This document shows, piece by piece, positions 9,609-18,636 of a stretch of DNA of 55,031 nucleotides. A model generated the notes under the pieces. The model ran no database searches. It saw only the letters and a list, made by a program, of their open reading frames with translations, and was not told the origin of the DNA. The stretch is from Roseovarius autotrophicus (GTDB lineage: Bacteria > Pseudomonadota > Alphaproteobacteria > Rhodobacterales > Rhodobacteraceae): contig NZ_JAGQDH010000019.1 of assembly GCF_018069895.1 (NCBI RefSeq), forward strand, positions 1 to 55,031. Reading direction: 5' to 3'. Each line of letters opens with the position of its first letter. The first letter of the stretch is position 1. The translations under genes and the position numbers were made by a program.

Positions 9609-11186
9609 TCAGTTGTCGGTTTCGGTTGTGGCGATGGACGCATGATCGAACGCACGCCCCGCCATGGCAGGGGCGTGCGGCACCTGCGGCACACGTTCGA
9701 CGATGACGGTTACGCTGGCGCGGGTCAGGCCGATGAACGGGCCGGTGTAAAGCCCGACGATCAGCACCATCGCGGTCAGAGATCCGGCAATGGCGCGCTC
9801 GATTCCGGTCAGATCGTCAAAAGCGTGGTCCTTCGCCTCAGCCTGTGCGGGGTTCATGAAGGCGCGTTGGAAGAACCGCAGCAGATAGGCTGCCGTCAGA
9901 ACCGTCGAGGCCCCCACAAGAAACGCGAAGCTCCAATGTGCCTCATAGGCGCCGATCACCACCAGATGCTCGCCATTGAACCCGGAGGTGCCTGGCATAC
10001 CCACTGCCGCAAGCGCGATCAGAAGGAACGTCCCCGCCAGCCACGGCGCCCGCGACACCAGCGCGCCCATATGGCTGATGTCTGGGCGCGGCACCCGCGT
10101 GGCGATGAACGCCCCCAGGATGTAAAGCCCGGCCATCGCCATGCCGATCGACAGCATCTGCAACAATCCGCCCTCGATTCCATGCGCATTGAGCGAGAAC
10201 AGCCCGATCACGATCACCCCCATATGGGCAATGCTGGCAAAGGCCAGCAGGCGGCGCAGATCGGTCTGAACAAGCGCCATCACGCCGCCATAGATTGCCC
10301 CGATCCCGCCAAGTGCCACCAGCACCCAGCCATGCGCTGCGGCCGCCTCGGGCAGGGGCGCGATGACAAAGCGCAAAAACCCGTAGGTGCCGATCTTGAG
10401 CCCGACCAAAAACACCCCCAAGCCCATGATCGGCCCGTTGTCCAATACCCTCGGCAACCAGCCATGCAGCGGAAACAGCGGCGCGCGAATGGCAAAGGCC
10501 AGTGCCAGCAGTACGAAGATCACGGTTTGCGCCGAGGCGGGCATAGACGCCTGCGCCAGCAGTTCCAGCCCCGCGCCGCCCAGATGCCCGATCAGCAATT
10601 CCAGCCCGATCAGCGACAGGCCTGCCGCCATGGCCATGATCACGGCAAAGTCACGCGCCACCCCGTTGCGCGACCGCCCGCAGTGACCAAAGCGGTGCAG
10701 CAGATACCAGGCCGGAACCCCCTCCAGCGACAGAAACACCCAAAACAGCCGGATATCAGCGGCGATGAATGCGCCCGTCAACCCCGCTGACAGCGCTAGC
10801 AGCGCCGCATAGTAATGGCGCTCGTCGCTGTCTTGCGGCACGCCCTCCTGCGCGCCGCGCCAGTCGCGCGGGCCAGAGGCAAGCAGGCAAAGCAGGGTCA
10901 GAATCGCCGTAAGCGGCAGGAAGAGCACACTGACCCCGTCAATGCCAAGGCGGTAGAGGCCCAGGCTTTCGACCATTTGCAAACCGTCATGCGCGCTTTC
11001 GAACGACAGCGCGATGGCGAAGGTTGCAAGCACCTGCACCGCCGCTGCGGCAAGGGCGAACTGGCGCACGACGACGCCCGCCCGCCCGGTCCAGAGCGCT
11101 AGCGCGGCCAGTGCCGGGGCCCAAAGTGCAAGCGAAAGCACCGGAAACCCGATCTGTTCCATTGCGAAAAGGTTGGTCATGTCCAT
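9609..11186 (-). CDS. NuoM-like proton-channel membrane subunit with Lys-to-Arg change (second NuoM-type gene in transcription order)
   Basis: A 525 aa membrane protein; ATG 11186 has AGGAG six bases upstream and lies one base after the NuoL-like stop. NuoM-type motifs are visible: FWVFLSLEGVPAWYLL (Glu retained), PLFPLHGWLP, VGLKIGTYGFLRF and the Asp-Leu-Arg helix VQTDLRRLLAFASIAHMG. The lysine normally just before 'xPxxPLHGWLP' is arginine here (AFAIRAPLFPLHGWLP), unlike the other four paralogues in the cluster. This could alter or abolish proton movement in this half-channel. It is translationally linked to its neighbours. Confidence 0.85.
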   Translation of the reverse strand: MDMTNLFAMEQIGFPVLSLALWAPALAALALWTGRAGVVVRQFALAAAAVQVLATFAIALSFESAHDGLQMVESLGLYRLGIDGVSVLFLPLTAILTLLCLLASGPRDWRGAQEGVPQDSDERHYYAALLALSAGLTGAFIAADIRLFWVFLSLEGVPAWYLLHRFGHCGRSRNGVARDFAVIMAMAAGLSLIGLELLIGHLGGAGLELLAQASMPASAQTVIFVLLALAFAIRAPLFPLHGWLPRVLDNGPIMGLGVFLVGLKIGTYGFLRFVIAPLPEAAAAHGWVLVALGGIGAIYGGVMALVQTDLRRLLAFASIAHMGVIVIGLFSLNAHGIEGGLLQMLSIGMAMAGLYILGAFIATRVPRPDISHMGALVSRAPWLAGTFLLIALAAVGMPGTSGFNGEHLVVIGAYEAHWSFAFLVGASTVLTAAYLLRFFQRAFMNPAQAEAKDHAFDDLTGIERAIAGSLTAMVLIVGLYTGPFIGLTRASVTVIVERVPQVPHAPAMAGRAFDHASIATTETDN

Positions 11187-11187
11187 C

Positions 11188-13221
11188 TCACGCTCCTGCC
11201 AGGGCGGCGAGCGCCACCAGAATGATCAACCCGATGCTGACGACCGGACGGCCAAGCGCGCGTTCCACGAGAATGGCCGCGTGACCCAGACGGGTGGCGG
11301 CACGGTCCACCGTCGCTTCAAATCCGGTGGTCGCTTGCGTCTCCACATGGCGCGTGGCCTCAGCCAGATGCAGCCCCATGGCACCGGGCAGCGCTTCCGC
11401 CGCGCGCCGCGGCACGGTATCAAGCCAGGCCACCGCATCGCCCGCGCGCGCCGCGCCATTCGCCGCGCCGCCCAGCGTGCCGCGCGAGAGCCGCAAATCA
11501 AGCCGCGCCAGACGCTCTGACAGATCAAACACAAACGGCAGAATGCGGGCCTGTATCACCGCGTCGATCCACAGCCGGTTCGAGGCCGCTGCATAAAGCG
11601 TGCGCAACAGCGGATGAGAGCCAAGCGCCGCCTCGGGTGCCGCGCGCGACAACAGCAGCGTCGAAAGCACCGAATGCGCTGCCAGAACCGCCAGCATCAG
11701 CGCCAGCAACACCGTCAGGCCAGGCGCGCCGCCCAGGGCCGCGCCCTGCGGCAGGCCCAGGAAGGCATGAAACCAACTGCCATCCGCGCCCCCCGGCAAC
11801 AGTTGCAACAACGCCGCGCCCGCTGCCGCGATCAGCACCGTGATCACCGCGCCCCCCGCCGAACCGAGGCCGGTTGAGGCCTGCGCCTCCTGCGCGTGAT
11901 CGTGCCCGCCTGCGTGATCCGCGAGCGCATCGTTCACCGACGAGATCGCCATCCACCCCAGCAACGTGACCGCTAGCAACGCCGCCCCGGCAAACACCGC
12001 AAGCGCTGCGCCCATCGTCAATTCAGCCCCCGCCAACGCCAGCACCGGTGGCGTCAAGACCAACGCGACCGCCACCAGCAATGCCACGCCGACACCGCTT
12101 GGCAAGGGCGCGGGATCGGTGCGGGTCTCGAAATCAAGCTTGCCGTGCAGGTGGTGCAGGATCGAGGGCGCGGTCAGGAACTGATAGGCTTTGTAGAATG
12201 CGTGGGCGACGATGTAGAACACCGCCACCCCATACGCCCCGAGGCCGCAGATGACGAACATCAGGCCAAGATGCATACTTGTTGAATTTGCCAGAACCCC
12301 CTTGATATCCGTGGCCGCCTGACCGCCAAGCGCGCCATAAAGAGCCGTCACCGCACCGATCAGACCGGCAAGGACAAGCACGGCCGGCGCCGCCTCGAAA
12401 ACCGGGTGCGCGCGCACCACCAGATAAACGCCCGCCGTCACCATCGTTGCCGCATGGATCAGCGCCGATGAAGGGGTTGGCCCCTCCATCGCCTTGGCAA
12501 GCCAGCCGCCCAATGGAACCTGAGCCGATTTGCCAAGCGCCCCCACCAGAAGACAGGCCGCCGCAGCCGGGGCAACCCAAGCGTCCGCCGCCGCCATCGC
12601 CTCGGGCAGTTCGCTGAACCGCACGGTGCCCGCACCGGCATAAAGGACAAGGATGCCCAGGATCAGGCCGGCATCACCGACCCGGTTTGCCACGAACGCC
12701 TCGGTCGCCGCGCGCCCCGCCGCCGCGCGCTGCGTGTAATGCCCGATCAGAAGATAGGAACACAGGCCTACCCCTTCCCAGCCAAGGAACATCAACACAA
12801 GATTGTCCGCCAGCACCAGCACCAGCATCGCCGCGACAAACAGCACATAGGCGGCGAAATACCGGGTAAAGCCGATCTCGTTGTGCATGTAGTTGATTGA
12901 GAACCGGCAAATCACAAAGCCGAACACCGTCACCATTGCCGCCATCACCGCCGACAAGGGATCAAGTCGGAATGCCAGATCAACCGCTTGCCCGCCCATC
13001 TCGAACCAGGGCATGACCGTGACCGTACGCACGGCGGGCGTGGATATGGTTGCGACCAGCAGCCAAAGACCGGCAAAGGCTGCAACCCCGGTGGCGGCGA
13101 AGGAAATCGCCTGCACCTGACGCCAGGACAGCCATTTGTCACCGGCATAAAGACTGGCGGCAAGCAACCCGGCGGCCAGAAGCGGCGGCAGCAGCATCAA
13201 TGCAATCAATACGTTATCCAT
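11188..13221 (-). CDS. dabB: NuoL-like (DabB-type) proton-channel subunit with long C-terminal extension
   Basis: Candidate proton-translocating partner of DabA, about 677 aa. ATG 13221 has GGAG six bases upstream; an ATG at 13233 forming an ATGA overlap with the dabA stop is the alternative. NuoL-type residues are present: Glu in MFLGWEGVGLCSYLLIG (about E149), Lys in GALGKSAQVPLGGW (about K231), His in SSALIHAATM (about H256), and H/K in IVAHAFYKAYQFL. After the antiporter core it continues with an amphipathic Arg/Ala-rich stretch (about 560-650) and a final membrane helix. This resembles the lateral helix of NuoL that clamps neighbouring subunits. It is longer than typical DabB, which I recall as about 500-550 aa. 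Confidence 0.85.
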   Translation of the reverse strand: MDNVLIALMLLPPLLAAGLLAASLYAGDKWLSWRQVQAISFAATGVAAFAGLWLLVATISTPAVRTVTVMPWFEMGGQAVDLAFRLDPLSAVMAAMVTVFGFVICRFSINYMHNEIGFTRYFAAYVLFVAAMLVLVLADNLVLMFLGWEGVGLCSYLLIGHYTQRAAAGRAATEAFVANRVGDAGLILGILVLYAGAGTVRFSELPEAMAAADAWVAPAAAACLLVGALGKSAQVPLGGWLAKAMEGPTPSSALIHAATMVTAGVYLVVRAHPVFEAAPAVLVLAGLIGAVTALYGALGGQAATDIKGVLANSTSMHLGLMFVICGLGAYGVAVFYIVAHAFYKAYQFLTAPSILHHLHGKLDFETRTDPAPLPSGVGVALLVAVALVLTPPVLALAGAELTMGAALAVFAGAALLAVTLLGWMAISSVNDALADHAGGHDHAQEAQASTGLGSAGGAVITVLIAAAGAALLQLLPGGADGSWFHAFLGLPQGAALGGAPGLTVLLALMLAVLAAHSVLSTLLLSRAAPEAALGSHPLLRTLYAAASNRLWIDAVIQARILPFVFDLSERLARLDLRLSRGTLGGAANGAARAGDAVAWLDTVPRRAAEALPGAMGLHLAEATRHVETQATTGFEATVDRAATRLGHAAILVERALGRPVVSIGLIILVALAALAGA

Positions 13222-13232
13222 CAAACTCTCCA

Positions 13233-16200
13233 TCAGCTCCGCCCCGCATCCCAGCGGGCTTTTGGTTCACGAATGCGGGCGGGCGGCAAAAAGCAGTCAT
13301 GCTTGCCACGGATCCACTCATAACTGTCATCGACCTCGGGCAGAGGCGTCAGGGGCTTGTCCCATTGCACAAAGCCTACGCCGGGGACAAAGCGATGAAA
13401 CGTGCAGGTGTCGGGATCATGGGCAATCAGATGCACCCATTGCCCGTTGAGCAGTTCCTGAATTCCCGGCTGACGGCCATAGATCTCGCCCAGCACGGCA
13501 AGCGGTGCGTCAACGATCAGTTGCAGACGCATCGCTTCGTGCACCTCGGTCATTTGTCGTGGCAGTCCGGTGGCCAGATCGCCCTGCGCGCCGGGCATCA
13601 CCCCAATCATGCTGACCACATTGTGCGGAACCTTGGTGCCCGATCCGTAGCCGTCGGGATTCACCGTCGAGAAATAGTATTCAAGATTGATCCCCGCCCC
13701 GACCGGCCCCACCGCCAGCAGGATCCGTTCAAGGATGGTGCCATCATCATCCTGCGTGGGATCGTAGGAGATGATGAACCCGCGCCGGTCGAAAAACAGC
13801 CCCTGCGTCACCGCTCGACGACCCACAAGAGCGAAGGCGTTGGTTGCGTGCCCCCATTCGGGCCGCACTTGGCTGAGATCCTGTGACCGGGCCTTGACAT
13901 GTGCCCACGACCGCTCAGGGCTTGCATCCTTGGGCGCGGACCGGAAGCGGCGGCAGCGCTCGCGCGCGGCGCGGCGCGAAGTTTCGTCCAGGTCGCGGCG
14001 CACCATCGCCCAGTCCTGATGCAGGGCGGCGGGGATGTCCTCGATGTCGAAACACAGGAAATCGTCGTTGCAGGTATTGTGCTCGGCCCCCACGAACCAG
14101 GTGTCTTCGGGAATATCGATGCCTCGGGCGCGCAATTCGCCGCGCACCGCCGGATCATTGGCCAGCGCCGCGAAAAGCCGCGCATTGACACCACCGGGTT
14201 TGCCCGAACAGGCGCCGCAATCATGCGCGTTCTCATGGGGATTGTTGACGCTGAAGGACCGGTGCGAACAGGTGACGACGATGCGCGCGAAATTATGGGT
14301 CAGCCCCCAGTTCCGCAGCTGGGCCTCGATCCGGTCGGCCCCTTCCAACACGTCGAACCCGTAGGGAAGACCGGCCTCGTGGAGGCCGTAACGGTCCAGC
14401 TCCTGCGCCTCGATCCGCGCATGGGTCAGGCGCGTGGGCACATCGGGAACAACGCGCCCCACCGCCGTTTCCGCCATCCGGTGATACCCGAGCGGTGCGA
14501 AGATACGCCCCACCAGCGGCACCGCGTGGAAAAGCCCGGTAACCTGCGTAGTCAGGAACGCCACGACCGGATTGCGCTTGGTCTCCCACATGACCTGACC
14601 AAAGGCGTCGATCAGGCCGTTGCGCCGTCGCGCGATCGGCCACACCGTGTCCAGCGCGGCGTCACGCGGCACCTCGGCGGTGCGATGGCCCGGTGTCGCC
14701 ACAGCGGGACACAGCGGTGTTATGTCGTGATCCCCCAGCCCGCTATGAGCAATCGCCACGCCAAAGAAGCCGGCAGCGCCAAGGGTCTCGTATTCGGGGT
14801 CGAGCTCTCCGAAATAGCGGTGGACGTTTTCTTCGCGCTCGTCGATGCACAGCACCAGCTGTGCGCGGGGGCGGCGGGTACGTCCGGCGATCCAGCGCCC
14901 GCGCCCGCTGTTTTGCGCCAGCGCATTGAGCACCTCATCACGATAATGCGCCTCGTAAGCCTCCAGCCAGATGCGGCTGATGGTGCGCGGCGTCAGGGCG
15001 TCGATCTCTGTCAGCAGCACCTGTGCAAGGCCGGGGTTCTCCGCAAAATCCGCAGGGCTAAGGCCCAGATGCACCGCCACCCGCGTGACGCGGTCTATGT
15101 CCTGCGCCGCAGCCTCGCGCGCCGCCTCGGCACTTGCAACCAGCCAGTGCCGCCGCGCAAGTGCTGCGATACGCTCGCGCTCTGCCCGTGTCGGCGGGCG
15201 CATCGACAAGACTAGCGATGCCGCCTCGGCCAGATCGGGAGCCAGCGTCCCGCGATGCAGCGCCAGACGCAAGAACACCTCTGGGGCATTGCGCCCCGAC
15301 CAATCCGCCAACGCGGGCAGGTTCGCGCCTATGCCGCAGATCTCTTCAAGAATACGGTCGAGAACCGCCATTTCGGTGAAAAGCCTGATGGCAAGATACT
15401 GGATAGTATCCGCCGGCTGTTGTTTTTGCTTGTAATGCGCGGGATGAATTTCCATCCAGAACATCATCCCGGCCCAGCCCTTGAGCTGTGCAAGGCACCG
15501 CCCCAGATACACTTGCCAATCCTCATCGGGAATGCCCATCCGGTCAAGGATGGATACCAGCGCCTCGGCCGGATCTTCCGGCAGCGCGGCCAGCATGCCC
15601 TGCCAATTGCCGCCACCTTCAAGGCGCAACAGCGGATCACTCAGCACAGCCAGCCGCCACGCGGCAAACAACCCCTTGTGCCGACGCGGCATTCGTAGCG
15701 AAGCAAGCCCTTCATCGGTAAAAGCCGACAGGTGGCGGATCATCGCGGCATTAACCTTGGTCACGACGTTGATTCCCGTCAGATCCTGCACCACATCCGC
15801 AAGGTTGCGCCCGCCGCGCAAGGCGTCACCCAATCCGGTTGTCGCATCCGCACAGGCCGCGTCGAACGCGGTTTGCGCATCCCGCGCAAGCAATGTGCGC
15901 AGCGCGCGCCTGAGGTCGGTATCCTTGATGCCGTCGGCAAGCCCGCGCAGCGTGGGTACGATGGCCTCCGGAAGCGCCCCGCGCGACCGGGTCTCACGCA
16001 ACCCGGTCAGAAGCTCGGGCGGCACCTTCGCGCCGAGCGTGTCCAGAACCCGGCCAATCGTAACGCGTTCGACCAGCCCGACCGGGATGGCATCCGCCAC
16101 CTCCTCGCCGGGTGCGGGGCGCGCGGACATCGTGACCGGATCGAACGGCCCGAGCGGTTCGTCGAGCCGCAGATCGCGCCCGATTTCCGCTCGCAGGGCG

Positions 16201-17078
16201 CGCAGCCCCGTACCTGCGGGTTGAGCCGCGAGGCTAACCGATATTGAACCCAGATCACCGCGTCGGAAAATCAGGTGTTCGGCGATCCGGGAGACGATCC
16301 GCACCTCTATGCCAAGCGCCTCGTCGGCCTTGTCGCCCCAAAGCTGCGCGGCGCGCTCTCGATAATTGCTCCACCTTTCCGCCGGAATGCCCATGGCGGC
16401 CAGTGCCTGTTGTCCCTTGATCGCACCGGCGGGCAAGGTCTGACTGGCACAGGTATCCGAGATCACGCGCACTACGGGCAAGCCAAAATGCGCGCCGAGC
16501 CATTCCCCCAACGTCTGATCGCGTCCGACGCTTGCGCGCATACCCTCGATCACACCCTGCCCCATCGCGGCCAGTTCGGTGCGCAAACGCTCGGTTTCCG
16601 GCCCCAAATCAAGATTGCCCACCTCGGGATCGAAGGCGTTGTCAAGAACGGCCAGCGGGCGCCGTGGCGCGGCATCGCTGCGCAATATCGCCTTGAGTAC
16701 GTCACCCCGGCTGATCTCGCGCATGCCCACCGTGGCAATCCCGGCCCCGATGCCAAGATCGGGTTGCATGGCCAGACTGTCATCAAGGTCGGCCTCGGTG
16801 ATCCGCCCAGCGGCAAAGGCGGCCAGATACTGGTGATCAGGCAGGTAGCCATCAAGGCCAAGCGCATGACGCGATGTCTCTATCGCGTCGTGGAAATGCT
16901 GCTTTTGCAACCCCAGCAACGTATTGTTGTGCACGAAGGTGATGTTCATCGGCCCCTGCTCGCTCAGCATATGGGCGGTGTGGTGGATTGCGTGACGGAG
17001 ATGAGTCACGCGATCCGCCTGTGTGATTTGCTCTTGCGTATCGGTTTTGCGCGCTTTGGCCTTTGTTGTAGTCGCCAT
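13233..17078 (-). CDS. dabA: DabA-like inorganic-carbon protein (DUF2309/UPF0753), unusually long
   Basis: Carbonic-anhydrase-like subunit of DAB inorganic-carbon pumps, thought to hydrate CO2 vectorially using the proton gradient through its NuoL-like partner. In the longest frame (start 17132) the zinc-site residues are C762 and D764 (LCIDERE) and H957 and C972 (SHRSFSVNNP...HDCGACSG). The H-to-C spacing of 15 is the same as in Halothiobacillus DabA. I prefer ATG 17078, preceded by CGGAGGAC, giving 1281 aa (subtract 18 from those numbers). It is predicted soluble, with no membrane segment seen. About 830 aa is known for the characterised DabA2, so the N-terminal half here is much enlarged. 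The stop overlaps or abuts the NuoL-like start. Strong family call; activity is inferred. Confidence 0.92.
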   Translation of the reverse strand: MATTTKAKARKTDTQEQITQADRVTHLRHAIHHTAHMLSEQGPMNITFVHNNTLLGLQKQHFHDAIETSRHALGLDGYLPDHQYLAAFAAGRITEADLDDSLAMQPDLGIGAGIATVGMREISRGDVLKAILRSDAAPRRPLAVLDNAFDPEVGNLDLGPETERLRTELAAMGQGVIEGMRASVGRDQTLGEWLGAHFGLPVVRVISDTCASQTLPAGAIKGQQALAAMGIPAERWSNYRERAAQLWGDKADEALGIEVRIVSRIAEHLIFRRGDLGSISVSLAAQPAGTGLRALRAEIGRDLRLDEPLGPFDPVTMSARPAPGEEVADAIPVGLVERVTIGRVLDTLGAKVPPELLTGLRETRSRGALPEAIVPTLRGLADGIKDTDLRRALRTLLARDAQTAFDAACADATTGLGDALRGGRNLADVVQDLTGINVVTKVNAAMIRHLSAFTDEGLASLRMPRRHKGLFAAWRLAVLSDPLLRLEGGGNWQGMLAALPEDPAEALVSILDRMGIPDEDWQVYLGRCLAQLKGWAGMMFWMEIHPAHYKQKQQPADTIQYLAIRLFTEMAVLDRILEEICGIGANLPALADWSGRNAPEVFLRLALHRGTLAPDLAEAASLVLSMRPPTRAERERIAALARRHWLVASAEAAREAAAQDIDRVTRVAVHLGLSPADFAENPGLAQVLLTEIDALTPRTISRIWLEAYEAHYRDEVLNALAQNSGRGRWIAGRTRRPRAQLVLCIDEREENVHRYFGELDPEYETLGAAGFFGVAIAHSGLGDHDITPLCPAVATPGHRTAEVPRDAALDTVWPIARRRNGLIDAFGQVMWETKRNPVVAFLTTQVTGLFHAVPLVGRIFAPLGYHRMAETAVGRVVPDVPTRLTHARIEAQELDRYGLHEAGLPYGFDVLEGADRIEAQLRNWGLTHNFARIVVTCSHRSFSVNNPHENAHDCGACSGKPGGVNARLFAALANDPAVRGELRARGIDIPEDTWFVGAEHNTCNDDFLCFDIEDIPAALHQDWAMVRRDLDETSRRAARERCRRFRSAPKDASPERSWAHVKARSQDLSQVRPEWGHATNAFALVGRRAVTQGLFFDRRGFIISYDPTQDDDGTILERILLAVGPVGAGINLEYYFSTVNPDGYGSGTKVPHNVVSMIGVMPGAQGDLATGLPRQMTEVHEAMRLQLIVDAPLAVLGEIYGRQPGIQELLNGQWVHLIAHDPDTCTFHRFVPGVGFVQWDKPLTPLPEVDDSYEWIRGKHDCFLPPARIREPKARWDAGRS

Positions 17079-17094
17079 CGTGTCCTCCGATCGT

Positions 17095-18561
17095 TCAGGG
17101 ATGCAGGGCGGCAGCGATGTCCGCAGCCACAAGGGTGGAAATCAGGCCCGGAAAAAGCCCGAGTATGAGCATGAGTGCAGCAAGCGGCAGCACCGCGGCC
17201 AATTCGAGCGTGCCAAGATCGCGCAGCACTGCGCTATCACGCGGTACTGGCATGAGAACCATCCTGCGAAACACTCGCAGCGAAAACGCGGCCGTCAAAA
17301 TCAGACCGATCCCGGCAAGCGCCGCCGTCAGACCCCACCGTTCAATCCCGCCCATGAACACCTGAAACTCGCCGACAAAACCCGAGAGGCCCGGCAGACC
17401 CATCGACGCCAACAGCGTCATGGTCAGCAGCACGCTGAAGCGCGGGGCATTGCGCGCCTGCCCCGTAGACCGGATCAGGCTGCGGCTGTGGGTCTGGGCA
17501 TAAACAATCCCCACCAGCAGAAAAAGCGCCGCCGTCACCAACCCGTGGCTGAACATCTGCACCGCCGCGCCGCGCAATCCGATCTCGGTCAGCGAACCGA
17601 TGCCCAGCACCACGAACCCCATATGGCTGACCGAGGAATAGGCGATCATCGCCTTGAGGTCGTCCTGGCGGAACGCCAGCACCGCGCCGTAGACGATGGT
17701 CAGCACACCAAGCGCCAGAATGATCGCCCCGAAGATCTCGAACGCGCCGGGCACCATATCGGCCAGCCGCAACAGGCCATAGCCGCCCATCTTCAACAAA
17801 ATCCCAGACAGCATGATGGAGGCGGGCACCGGCGCCTCGACATGGGCGGTCGGCAACCAGCCATGCAGCGGCACAATCGGCACCTTCACCGCCATGCCCA
17901 ACGCCACGCAGACGAAAACGAAGCTTTGCAGTTCAATGGGCGCGTTGCGCATTACCTCGGCGATCACCGTCATCTCGAAACCATGAACCGCGCCCTGCGC
18001 GACCGCCTCAACATAGGCCGCCATCAGGCCGATCAGCATCACCACCGATCCCGCCAGCGTATACATGAAAAACGAATACGCGGCCTGCGCCCGGCGAGTG
18101 CCGCCCCAGATGCCGATCAGGAAAAACATCGGAATGAGCGCGAGCTCCCAGAAGACATAGAACAGGAACCAGTCGCGCGCCGCGAACACTCCCATCACCG
18201 CAGCCTCAAGCAGCAGAAACCAGATCAGGAACGGGCGCTCGGCCCTGGTCATCGTTGCGGGAACCACCATCAGCGCGATCAGCGTCAACAGCCCAGTCAG
18301 AACCGCCAGTGCCAGCGCCACGCCATCAAGGCCAAGGTGAAACACCACGCCGATTTCCGGCACCCAGGGCAGTCGCGTGGTGAACTGTTCGCCCCCCGCC
18401 GTGTCGAACCGCAAGGCCAGCGCAAGCGTCAGGATCAGCGTCGCACCAGCCGCCCCGATGGCAACCTTGAGCGGCCCACGCCCGTCAGCCCCCGCCGGAA
18501 CAAGCGCTGCGGCCAAAGCACCAAGCACCGGAAGAACGAGCAAAAGTGTCGAAGCGCCCAT
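17095..18561 (-). CDS. NuoM-like proton-channel membrane subunit (first NuoM-type gene in transcription order)
   Basis: A 488 aa NuoM-type protein from ATG 18561, with AAGGA eight bases upstream; a longer frame from 18627 is rejected because its extra residues are charged. Core residues are intact: Glu in FYVFWELALIPMFFLIG, Lys in AVKVPIVPLHGWLPTAHVEA, Lys in SGILLKMGGYGLLRL, and His in QMFSHGLVTAALFLLVG. It is the closest of the five to true NuoM. It ends 16 bases before dabA and lies downstream of the SulP gene. No nuoA-K genes are nearby, so it is probably not respiratory complex I. Confidence 0.87.
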   Translation of the reverse strand: MGASTLLLVLPVLGALAAALVPAGADGRGPLKVAIGAAGATLILTLALALRFDTAGGEQFTTRLPWVPEIGVVFHLGLDGVALALAVLTGLLTLIALMVVPATMTRAERPFLIWFLLLEAAVMGVFAARDWFLFYVFWELALIPMFFLIGIWGGTRRAQAAYSFFMYTLAGSVVMLIGLMAAYVEAVAQGAVHGFEMTVIAEVMRNAPIELQSFVFVCVALGMAVKVPIVPLHGWLPTAHVEAPVPASIMLSGILLKMGGYGLLRLADMVPGAFEIFGAIILALGVLTIVYGAVLAFRQDDLKAMIAYSSVSHMGFVVLGIGSLTEIGLRGAAVQMFSHGLVTAALFLLVGIVYAQTHSRSLIRSTGQARNAPRFSVLLTMTLLASMGLPGLSGFVGEFQVFMGGIERWGLTAALAGIGLILTAAFSLRVFRRMVLMPVPRDSAVLRDLGTLELAAVLPLAALMLILGLFPGLISTLVAADIAAALHP

Positions 18562-18599
18562 GTCGGCATTCCTTTTCGATGGTCGGATCAAGCCAAGGT

Positions 18600-18628
18600 C
18601 GTGCCGCAGGCCGAGGGCCCGCGGCACG
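18600..18628 (-). promoter_or_regulatory. GC-rich hairpin between SulP gene and NuoM-like gene
   Basis: CGTGCCGC (18600-18607) pairs perfectly with GCGGCACG (18621-18628) around a 13-base loop, nine bases after the SulP stop. No T-run follows on the minus strand, so full termination is unlikely. It could stabilise the sulP message or reduce downstream expression. Confidence 0.45.
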
Positions 18629-18636
18629 CGCCGTGA

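Noticed and set aside
6448..18561. A second respiratory complex I or an Mrp Na+/H+ antiporter operon
   Set aside because: No NuoA-K small subunits, no NADH or hydrogenase module, and no MrpB/C/E/F/G are present; the DUF2309 protein is central. Context favours a DabA-type inorganic-carbon system.
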